Part shown: positions 1 to 5,449 of the stretch, in pieces
Numbering within the stretch: the stretch's first letter is position 1
Layout of the letters: each line of letters starts with the position of its first letter
Source: CAZFRF01 sp964540925
GTDB taxonomy: Bacteria; Patescibacteriota; Microgenomatia; Levybacterales; UBA12049
Assembly (NCBI GenBank): GCA_964540925.1
Contig: CAZIOR010000016.1
Location: forward strand, 1 to 14,705
DNA: 14,705 nucleotides
Reading direction: 5' to 3'
The notes under the pieces: model-generated
The model's input: only the letters and a program-made list of their open reading frames with translations
Told to the model about the DNA's origin: nothing
Databases searched by the model: none
Program-made: the position numbers and the translations under genes

Positions 1-282
1 GATTATTTACAAAAATTAAGAGATGGAGAAGATTTTTCTTTGCCTGAAGTATTAATTCACAATCCAATTCCAATTGAGCGAATTTCTGTCTCACCAACTC
101 AGCCATTAATTGATCAAGTTATTGATGGAAACGCCCCTTTTAGATATAGGATTAGTGAGCAGCAAGAGGATCGAAGACTTTTATTATCTGACATACAACC
201 AGTTGCAGAGCTAGCTCCATGGGTGCAGAGATGCCAAGAAGCAATTGCAAACCCACCTGTATTTCCTCGAAAAGAAAGATAA
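1..282 (+). CDS. C-terminal fragment of unrecognised protein
   Basis: Reading frame 1 is open from the first base to a TAA at 280-282, giving 93 residues, so the start lies upstream of the window. A TTG at 40 is in frame, but there is no reason to prefer it because the frame is open before it. The fragment is hydrophilic, with Pro-rich patches (HNPIPIERISVSPTQP, then NPPVF near the end) and a charged stretch SEQQEDRR. I see no membrane segment, signal peptide or catalytic motif. I do not recognise the family. It ends about 140 bases before mraZ and is separated from it by a likely promoter, so it probably belongs to a different transcription unit. That it is a real gene rests only on the open frame and ordinary amino acid composition. 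Confidence 0.55.
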   Translation, partial: DYLQKLRDGEDFSLPEVLIHNPIPIERISVSPTQPLIDQVIDGNAPFRYRISEQQEDRRLLLSDIQPVAELAPWVQRCQEAIANPPVFPRKER

Positions 283-347
283 AATATTCTTCTTACTAGA
301 TATAGTGATTTTGTCTTTTTAAGACACTAATCGACCTCAAATACCTA

Positions 348-384
348 TTGACATGTGTCTCAAACTGATTCAAAATGATATAAA
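348..384 (+). promoter_or_regulatory. Probable promoter of the dcw cluster
   Basis: A perfect TTGACA lies at 348-353. With a 17-base spacer the -10 would be CAAAAT at 371-376, a 4/6 match. An alternative -10 is the extended element TGATATAAA at 376-384, which has TG one base before TATAAA but is 25 bases from the TTGACA, so it would work without that -35. Either choice puts the transcription start near 383-391, at or just inside the first MraZ repeat, leaving a leader of about 35-43 bases before the ATG at 426. The position ahead of mraZ fits the promoter of the whole cluster. Which -10 is used cannot be decided from sequence. Confidence 0.6.
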
Positions 385-410
385 GTGGGAAAAAAAGGGA
401 AATAGTGGGA
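385..410 (+). promoter_or_regulatory. MraZ box: three GGGA repeats, 10-bp period
   Basis: GTGGGA at 385-390, AAGGGA at 395-400 and GTGGGA at 405-410 start exactly 10 bases apart and are separated by A-rich 4-base spacers. MraZ proteins are known to bind direct TGGG(A/G)-type repeats with about one helical turn between them, located between the mraZ promoter and its ribosome binding site, and to repress their own operon. The arrangement here matches that pattern. The middle repeat is degenerate (AAGGGA). The site therefore probably mediates autoregulation of the downstream genes. Confidence 0.82.
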
Positions 411-414
411 AAAA

Positions 415-419
415 GGAGG
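415..419 (+). promoter_or_regulatory. Shine-Dalgarno of mraZ
   Basis: GGAGG lies 6 bases before the ATG at 426. It fixes that ATG as the start rather than the in-frame GTG at 405, which is part of the third MraZ repeat and has no ribosome binding site. This is the clearest Shine-Dalgarno sequence in the window. Confidence 0.85.
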
Positions 420-425
420 CAGGAG

Positions 426-866
426 ATGTTAATAGGACAACATGAAGCTAAAGTTGATCAAAAAGGAAGAAGTGCATTACCTAAAAAATTTAGAGAAATT
501 CTTGGTGATAAATTAATTATTACTAAAGGTTATGAAAACTCACTCATTGTTGTATCAGAAAAAAATTGGAAAGCACTCTTGGAAGGAACAGAAGGCAAAC
601 CTTTTATTCAATCCGAGACAAGGGAGACTCAACGTTTCCTTCTTGGAGGAGCATCAGACATTGAGCTCGACTCTAAGGGCAGGTTTATATTACCAGACTA
701 TCTTAGACAATTTGGACAAATTAAAAACGCAGTCGTATTCGTAGGTTTATCACGTTACATTGAGATTTGGGATAAAGACATTTGGGAAGAGTATCAAAAA
801 GGTTTAGCGAAAAGAATAGACGTAATTTCGCAAAGACTTGCCCAGGAAGGCGAGAAAAATGGATAA
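426..866 (+). CDS. mraZ: Transcriptional regulator MraZ
   Basis: This is a DNA-binding regulator of the dcw cluster; its family assembles into rings of AbrB-like subunits. The 146-residue product has the usual MraZ length and two tandem SpoVT/AbrB-like half domains, each with the family D-x-K-G-R motif: DQKGRSALPKKFR at residues 11-23 and DSKGRFILPDYLR at 82-94. The N-terminus MLIGQHEAKVD is typical. The ATG at 426 is chosen because GGAGG lies 6 bases upstream; an in-frame GTG at 405 would add seven residues encoded by the operator and Shine-Dalgarno region. The gene lies directly behind three MraZ-type repeats, so autorepression is likely. Its last 8 bases overlap the start of rsmH, which points to coupled translation. 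Confidence 0.95.
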   Translation: MLIGQHEAKVDQKGRSALPKKFREILGDKLIITKGYENSLIVVSEKNWKALLEGTEGKPFIQSETRETQRFLLGGASDIELDSKGRFILPDYLRQFGQIKNAVVFVGLSRYIEIWDKDIWEEYQKGLAKRIDVISQRLAQEGEKNG

Positions 867-1752
867 CTATCACATATCAGTATTACTAAGGGAAGTAATA
901 GATCTTTTACAAATAAAACCAAAAGGACAATATATAGACGCTACTCTAGGTGGGGGAGGACATACTTTTGCAATTTTGCAAAACGGAGGAAGAGTATTAG
1001 GAATCGATCAGGATCAAGACGCTTTAAATTACGTTAAAGAGAAACTAGAGACAAGTGAGTATAAAGACCAATTGGTTTTAGCTAAGGGAAACTTTAGACA
1101 GCTAGATAAAATCGCAAACGAAAATGGATTTAGTAAAGTTTCAGGAATTTTATTTGACCTTGGAGTTTCATCTCATCAAATAGATTCTTCTGATCGCGGT
1201 TTTAGTTTCTTAAAGGACGGGCCTTTAGACATGAGAATGGATAAAGAAAGTCCGGTAACAGCTGATTATTTAGTAAATTTGCTTGGAAAAGATGAATTAG
1301 CAGATTTGTTTTTTAGTCAGGGAGAAATAAATTCAAGGGTAATTGCCAAGACTATTTTAGAAGAAAGAAAGATAAAAGCAATTAAGACGACCAAAGAGCT
1401 GACTGAAGTAATAGCAAAAGCGCTAGGAATTAAAGGTGAAATATCTGATTTTACAAAAAATAAAATTAGTCAGAAAGTATTTCAGGCCTTAAGAATAGCA
1501 GTAAATGATGAGCTGGGAAGCTTAGAGGAAGTTTTGCCAAAAGCTTTTGCACTCTTAGAGTCGAAAGGAAGAATAGCTGTAATTAGCTTTCATTCCAAAG
1601 AAGACAAAATAGTAAAAGACTTTTTTATAAATTTAGAAAAGAAAAATATGGGAAAAATAATTAATCAAGAAATTATTAAAGCAAACGAAGAAGAGACAAG
1701 GGTTAATTCTAGAGCAAGAAGTGCAATTTTAAGAGTCATGGAGAAAAATTAA
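859..1752 (+). CDS. rsmH: 16S rRNA (cytosine-1402-N4)-methyltransferase RsmH
   Basis: RsmH (MraW) uses S-adenosylmethionine to methylate N4 of C1402 in the decoding centre of 16S rRNA. The 297-residue product is a little shorter than the common 310-320. It shows the SAM-binding loop DATLGGGGH (27-35), followed by GIDQDQDAL, GILFDLGVSSHQIDSSDRGF, DGPLDMRMD, FQALRIAVNDEL, VISFHSKEDKIVKDFF, and the terminal SRARSAILR. Together these are diagnostic of the family. The ATG at 859 is preferred over a TTG at 838 because AGGAAGG (843-849) lies 9 bases before it and the protein begins with the conserved YHISVLLREV segment. It overlaps mraZ by 8 bases and is followed after one base by ftsL. The mraZ-rsmH pair is the standard head of dcw clusters. 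Confidence 0.97.
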   Translation: MDNYHISVLLREVIDLLQIKPKGQYIDATLGGGGHTFAILQNGGRVLGIDQDQDALNYVKEKLETSEYKDQLVLAKGNFRQLDKIANENGFSKVSGILFDLGVSSHQIDSSDRGFSFLKDGPLDMRMDKESPVTADYLVNLLGKDELADLFFSQGEINSRVIAKTILEERKIKAIKTTKELTEVIAKALGIKGEISDFTKNKISQKVFQALRIAVNDELGSLEEVLPKAFALLESKGRIAVISFHSKEDKIVKDFFINLEKKNMGKIINQEIIKANEEETRVNSRARSAILRVMEKN

Positions 1753-1753
1753 T

Positions 1754-2038
1754 ATGAAAAAATCTGCCCTATTAATATTAGTTTTGGTAATAGTAGTTGT
1801 AATATTATCAATAGTTAAAACTTTTGTATCAAATAGTATTGCTACCTCAGGAGTAATGCTTGGCGATACAGAAGAGCAATTAGCAAAACTCCAAACTGAG
1901 AATGCAATCTTAGCTCAAAAAGTCTACGAAGAAGCATCTCTTACGAGTATTGAGAAAAAAGCTTCTACAATGGGATATGTTGATGGAAAGACTTCATATG
2001 TGATAAGCTCAAAGCTACCAATTGCTGCCAAACCATGA
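1754..2038 (+). CDS. ftsL: FtsL-like divisome protein
   Basis: A 94-residue bitopic membrane protein. Residues 5-23 are a continuous hydrophobic helix after a short Lys-containing cytoplasmic tail. Residues 38-61 (TEEQLAKLQTENAILAQKVYEE) form a predicted coiled coil, and the segment SLTSIEKKASTMGY matches the FtsL/DivIC pattern in which an IE-x-x-A-x-x-x-G segment ends the helix. FtsL pairs with FtsB/DivIC and FtsQ and helps activate FtsW-FtsI. Sequence identity in this family is very low, so the call rests on topology, length and location between rsmH and ftsI, where ftsL normally sits. GGAG at 1740-1743 lies 10 bases upstream of the ATG. It ends in the only TGA stop of the window, overlapping the ftsI start (ATGA). 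An FtsB-type protein is the alternative. Confidence 0.8.
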   Translation: MKKSALLILVLVIVVVILSIVKTFVSNSIATSGVMLGDTEEQLAKLQTENAILAQKVYEEASLTSIEKKASTMGYVDGKTSYVISSKLPIAAKP

Positions 2039-3723
2039 TTTGGAGATATAAGGTTTGTTTGTTAATTATTATTTTCGGCTTCTTACTTGTAGTTAGTAGG
2101 CTTTTTTATTGGCAAATTGTTAAAGCAAGTGAATTATCCACCTTGGGTCAGCTTCAGTATGGTAATGCAATTAAACTATTTCCTAAAAGAGGAGAAATAA
2201 GAACTTCTGATGATTTTCCAATAGCTACCAATAAAATTTCATATCAAATTTTTGCAAATCCTAAAGAAGTTAAAAATAAAGAACAAGTGTCTCAATTGCT
2301 GGGCACTTTGTTATCAGTCGATTCTGCATCAATTAGCGGCAGTCTGAGCTTAGATAGGGTTTGGGTTCCAATTAAAAACGATGTTGATGTTGATACAAAG
2401 AAAAAAATTGAAGACTTAGGATTAAAAGGGATAGGTTTTTCTGAAAAATATTCTCGGTTTTATCCAGAGGCTTCGATGGCAGCAACATTACTTGGATTTG
2501 TAGGAAAAGATGATGAAGGCAATGATAAAGGATATTTTGGTTTAGAAGGGTACTATAATCGTTTGCTTAAAGGTGTTGCGGGCGTTGCTGTTTCAGTTAA
2601 CGATGCATTTGGGAGGCCAATTTTAGCAAAAATGAGTGCCTCTTCTGGAGAAATTGATGGATCAAGTCTTGTACTGTCAATTGATAGATCCATTCAGTAT
2701 TTAGTAGAAAAAAAGATAAAAGAAGGAGTAGAGAAATTTGGAGCTACATCTGGAATGGTAGGTGTTATGGATCCTAAAACAGGTAATATTTTAGCTTTGG
2801 CTAATTATCCTTCATTTGATCAAAGGGAATATTGGGAATACTCGGACGAGTTATATAAGAATCCCTTTGTATCTGATCTTTATGAGCCTGGATCTACGTT
2901 TAAACCTTTAGTTATGTCCTCAGCTCTTGATGCAAGACTAGTTACTCCTAAAACTCAATGCGATATTTGTGCCGGGCCAGTAGCAATAGGAGGCTATGAT
3001 ATTCATACCTGGAATGATAAATACATAAAAAATATTAATATGATTGAGACAATTCAACATTCAGATAATACAGGTATGGTATTCGTTGCTCAGAAATTAG
3101 GGGTAAATGGGATGATTAATTCACTAAATAAATTTGGTATAGGTAGTAATACTGGAATTGACTTGCAGGGAGAGGTTTCAGCGCCTCTTAAGCCCCCTGC
3201 ATATTGGTATCCAGTTGATTTAGCTACAACTGGATTCGGTCAAGGAATTTCTGTTACTCCGCTTCAAATTCTTTCAGCGGTTGGCGCGATTGCAAATGAT
3301 GGAAAAAGAATGGAACCACATGTAGTAACTACGATTATCAATCCTGATGGAAATAAAGTTAATATTAAGCCAAGAGAACTTGATCACGCTATTAGCCCAA
3401 ATACCGCTAGGGTAATGGCTGAAATTATGGTTAACGCAGTTAATAAAGGGGAAGCGTCGTTTGCTCGCGTTAAGGGTTACAGAATTGCTGGAAAAACCGG
3501 TACAGCTTCAATTCCAATAGCCGGACATTATGATCCCAATCAAACAATTGCTTCATTTGTAGGGTTTGCGCCTGCTGTAAATCCTAAATTCGTTATGATT
3601 GTTATCTACAATAGACCTACAACCTCTATTTATGGTGCAGAAACAGCAGCACCTACTTTTTTTGATATTGCTAGGGCAATTCTTAATTATTATCAAGTGC
3701 CACCTACGGAAGTAGAGCAATAA
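2035..3723 (+). CDS. ftsI: Class B penicillin-binding protein (FtsI/PBP2), D,D-transpeptidase
   Basis: This enzyme cross-links peptidoglycan stem peptides at the septum and is a beta-lactam target. The 562-residue protein has an N-terminal membrane anchor (about residues 7-27), a dimerisation/pedestal region beginning KRGEIRTSDDFPIATN, and a C-terminal transpeptidase domain with all three active-site motifs: STFK (nucleophile S287, K290), SDN (343-345) and KTGTA (487-491). The context EPGSTFKP, with GFGQGISVTPLQ between motifs two and three, is typical of FtsI/PBP2. No PASTA domains follow. It overlaps ftsL by 4 bases (ATGA), implying translational coupling. Location behind ftsL, with ftsW in the same cluster, favours FtsI over the elongation PBP2, but a CPR cell may have only one class B PBP serving both roles. 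Confidence 0.93.
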   Translation: MIWRYKVCLLIIIFGFLLVVSRLFYWQIVKASELSTLGQLQYGNAIKLFPKRGEIRTSDDFPIATNKISYQIFANPKEVKNKEQVSQLLGTLLSVDSASISGSLSLDRVWVPIKNDVDVDTKKKIEDLGLKGIGFSEKYSRFYPEASMAATLLGFVGKDDEGNDKGYFGLEGYYNRLLKGVAGVAVSVNDAFGRPILAKMSASSGEIDGSSLVLSIDRSIQYLVEKKIKEGVEKFGATSGMVGVMDPKTGNILALANYPSFDQREYWEYSDELYKNPFVSDLYEPGSTFKPLVMSSALDARLVTPKTQCDICAGPVAIGGYDIHTWNDKYIKNINMIETIQHSDNTGMVFVAQKLGVNGMINSLNKFGIGSNTGIDLQGEVSAPLKPPAYWYPVDLATTGFGQGISVTPLQILSAVGAIANDGKRMEPHVVTTIINPDGNKVNIKPRELDHAISPNTARVMAEIMVNAVNKGEASFARVKGYRIAGKTGTASIPIAGHYDPNQTIASFVGFAPAVNPKFVMIVIYNRPTTSIYGAETAAPTFFDIARAILNYYQVPPTEVEQ

Positions 3724-3725
3724 GG

Positions 3726-3731
3726 TATAAT
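3726..3731 (+). promoter_or_regulatory. -10 element, likely leaderless promoter of MurF-like gene
   Basis: A perfect TATAAT, preceded by GG, sits in the 15-base gap between ftsI and the next gene, with only 7 bases between it and the ATG at 3739. A start site 6-8 bases downstream of the -10 would place the 5' end of the RNA at or next to the ATG. The AAGG at 3734-3737 is one base from the ATG and too close to act as a Shine-Dalgarno. No clear -35 is visible. The same arrangement occurs at three other starts in the window. Confidence 0.5.
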
Positions 3732-3738
3732 ATAAGGT

Positions 3739-5079
3739 ATGAATTTAAGGCAAATTGCTATTAAATTAGTCTTAGGATATTTAAGATTCTTTGCAAAGCT
3801 ACAACTTAAAAAGATTAATCCTTTTATTATCGGCGTTGGTGGGGCAAGCGGTAAAACTTCATTGTCCAATTTTGTTTATTTAATTTTAAAATCTAATTTT
3901 AAAGTAAAACAAAGTAAAGGTAAAAATAGTGAAACTGGAATTCCCTTAGACATCTTGAATTTAGTAAATAAAAATTATACTAAAAGAGATTGGTTAAAAA
4001 TTTTTATTCTCGCTCCTCTTAAGGTTTTGTTTGATTGGCAAAAGTATGCAATTTATGTAGTTGAAATGGGAATTGATGGTCCGCTCGAGCCTAAGAACAT
4101 GAGCTATTTGCTTAAAATAGTTAAACCAAATTTATCTGTGTTAACTAATATTGGCTTTGAACATAGTCAATATTTTGATCCGTTAGTTTTGGGAGAAAAT
4201 GAGAAAAACAGGGAAGAAAATATTTTAAATTTAACTAAAAAACAAGAAGGTTTGCTTTTAACGTCTTTAGATACAAAAGACTATGCAATTGTAAATTTAG
4301 ATGACGAGAATATTAAAAGCTTAGATTCACAAATAAAAGCTACTAAATTAACTGTTTCTGCAAAAAATAAATCTGCTGATTTTTATATTTCTAAAGTGCA
4401 AAATTTTGTAGATAAGTTTGTGGTTGATTTTAGATATCAAAATCAAGATTATCAGATAAGTATTGATAATCCTTTACCCGTACACTTTGCGTACTCATTT
4501 ATGCTTGCAATAGCTTCGGCTTCAATAAGAATTCTAGATATCGATAAATGTATAAAAGCACTTGAAGAAAATTTTTCCCTGCCCGCGGGTAGAATGACTG
4601 TTTTTAAAGGTGTTAAAGATACTGTACTTATAGATTCATCATATAATAATGCGACTTTAACACCGATTTTAGATTTACTCGATTTTATTAAAGACATCGG
4701 AAAAGCAAGAAGACGTGTAGGTATTATTGGTGATATGCGTGAGCTAGGAACGATGAGTAGAATAGTTCATGAAGAGGTAGCGAAAAAGATTTTAGATACT
4801 TTGGATTTTGTAATCTTAATCGGTCCTTTATCACAAAAATACATTGAGCCAATTTTAAAAAAAGAAAAGTTTAATGTTTTGTCTTTTGCAAATTACACTC
4901 AGGCAAAAGAAAAAATTTACGATTTGATTCAACCCAAAGATATGGTTTTAGTTAAGGGTTCACAAAACACTCTTTATTTGGAAAGAGTTGTAGAAATGTT
5001 ATTAAAAGATAAACAAGATGTGATAAAGCTTTGTAGGCGTGGTGAATTCTGGGATAAACTTAGAGCTAAATCACTCTAA
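3739..5079 (+). CDS. MurF-like Mur ligase
   Basis: An ATP-dependent amide ligase of the Mur family, most like MurF, which adds D-Ala-D-Ala to UDP-MurNAc-tripeptide in the cytoplasm. The P-loop is GGASGKTS (34-41, K39). VVEMGIDGP (107-115) matches the MurF EMG motif, followed by TNIGFEHSQYF. A Lys in LTKKQEG (167 or 168) is a candidate for the carbamylated lysine. DSSYNNATL (299-307) replaces the usual D-D-x-Y-N-A-N-P, and GDMRELG (331-337) is the MurF C-terminal signature. The P-loop lies only about 34 residues from the start, so the usual N-terminal UDP-sugar-binding domain of MurF is absent; instead there is a basic amphipathic or hydrophobic stretch (residues 5-25). Total length (446) is normal because the central part is longer. 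It begins 15 bases after ftsI behind a TATAAT, and its stop codon overlaps the end of the opposite-strand DUF192 gene. Confidence 0.8.
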   Translation: MNLRQIAIKLVLGYLRFFAKLQLKKINPFIIGVGGASGKTSLSNFVYLILKSNFKVKQSKGKNSETGIPLDILNLVNKNYTKRDWLKIFILAPLKVLFDWQKYAIYVVEMGIDGPLEPKNMSYLLKIVKPNLSVLTNIGFEHSQYFDPLVLGENEKNREENILNLTKKQEGLLLTSLDTKDYAIVNLDDENIKSLDSQIKATKLTVSAKNKSADFYISKVQNFVDKFVVDFRYQNQDYQISIDNPLPVHFAYSFMLAIASASIRILDIDKCIKALEENFSLPAGRMTVFKGVKDTVLIDSSYNNATLTPILDLLDFIKDIGKARRRVGIIGDMRELGTMSRIVHEEVAKKILDTLDFVILIGPLSQKYIEPILKKEKFNVLSFANYTQAKEKIYDLIQPKDMVLVKGSQNTLYLERVVEMLLKDKQDVIKLCRRGEFWDKLRAKSL

Positions 5080-5396
5080 TTAAATTTTAAAATGTCGCCC
5101 AATTTTAAATTTAAAACTTTAATAGATCCTTTAGGTAGCTCTAAGACTTTAGTAAATAAAGGATTCCAGATAAAGATTCGATTAGGATTTAAGCTTTTTA
5201 TTAATTTTACTGCATTATTATTATCTAAAATTATTACTTCAATAGTTTCTTTTAGAAAAAAAGAATGGACCCCAAAACGTGTAGTAAAAAATACTCCGGT
5301 GTTTTTAAATTTAATAAGTCCAACTAGTTTTTCTAATTCATTTAATCTGCGAATTGAAAGCTCTAATGTCTTTTTTTGGGATAAATTTGTAAGCAT
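5076..5396 (-). CDS. DUF192 (COG1430) family protein
   Basis: A 106-residue cytoplasmic protein on the opposite strand to every other gene here. The pattern resembles DUF192 (PF02643): LEKLVGLIKF near residues 21-30 where the family has a G-L-M segment, SFFLKETIEVIILDNNNAV (45-63) where the family has F-x-M-K-N-T-x-I-P-L-D-V-x-F-x-D-x-x-G-x-V, and VLELPKGSIKVLNLKLGD (84-101) matching its closing V-L-E-L-x-A-G and G-D-x-V elements. Many family members are exported or lipoproteins; this one has no signal peptide. Biochemical function of the family is not established to my knowledge. The stop (TAG) overlaps the stop of the MurF-like gene by 4 bases. The start is divergent from the MurE-like gene, with a TATAAT 6 bases ahead on this strand. 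The overlapping plus-strand frame shows no family pattern. Confidence 0.75.
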   Translation of the reverse strand: MLTNLSQKKTLELSIRRLNELEKLVGLIKFKNTGVFFTTRFGVHSFFLKETIEVIILDNNNAVKLIKSLNPNRIFIWNPLFTKVLELPKGSIKVLNLKLGDILKFN

Positions 5397-5402
5397 ACGG
5401 CT

Positions 5403-5408
5403 ATTATA
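5403..5408 (-). promoter_or_regulatory. -10 element, likely leaderless promoter of DUF192 gene
   Basis: On the minus strand TATAAT is followed by 6 bases (AGCCGT) and then the ATG at 5396-5394. There is no Shine-Dalgarno. The -10 position fits a transcript starting at or beside the ATG. A weak -35 candidate, TTATCT on the minus strand at 5431-5426, is 17 bases upstream. It is divergent from the MurE-like promoter 30 bases away. Confidence 0.52.
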
Positions 5409-5437
5409 TAAAACTAGTAGCTTTTAGATAAAGAAGG

Positions 5438-5443
5438 TATAAT
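5438..5443 (+). promoter_or_regulatory. -10 element, likely leaderless promoter of MurE-like gene
   Basis: The sequence AAGGTATAAT ends 6 bases before the ATG at 5450, with ACGGAT between and no usable Shine-Dalgarno. The first eight bases match AAGGTATA upstream of the MurF-like gene, so both genes carry the same AAGGTATAATA core. No convincing -35 is seen. It would drive the MurE-like, murC, murA and glmU-type unit. Confidence 0.52.
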
Positions 5444-5449
5444 ACGGAT

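Noticed and set aside
40..42. TTG at 40 as the start of the first gene
   Set aside because: The frame is open to base 1, so the visible part is a fragment of a longer gene.
312..326. Rho-independent terminator of the upstream gene
   Set aside because: The stem is only 6 AT-rich base pairs and no T-run follows it.
838..858. Extended rsmH start at TTG 838
   Set aside because: ATG 859 has AGGAAGG upstream, and the extra residues (encoded by that same purine-rich stretch) match nothing in the family.
405..866. Longer mraZ starting at GTG 405
   Set aside because: The GTG lies in the third MraZ repeat and has no ribosome binding site, while ATG 426 has GGAGG at 6 bases and gives the standard N-terminus.
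2036..2038. TGA read as glycine (recoded genetic code)
   Set aside because: No conserved gene contains an in-frame TGA, and the TGA ending ftsL is in a normal ATGA overlap with ftsI.
4452..4697. Minus-strand frames inside plus-strand genes (4452-4697, 6635-6817, 8467-8676, 9184-9495, 14029-14235) and the plus frame 532-744
   Set aside because: They lie within strongly conserved genes in other frames and show no motifs or start signals.
5086..5109. AT-only hairpin as a bidirectional terminator at the convergent gene ends
   Set aside because: An 8-base A/T stem with no GC content is expected often in such AT-rich DNA and lies within the DUF192 coding region.
5092..5427. Plus-strand frame of 111 codons opposite the DUF192 gene
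   Set aside because: It has no recognisable motif, and the minus-strand frame has the DUF192 pattern and a well-placed -10.
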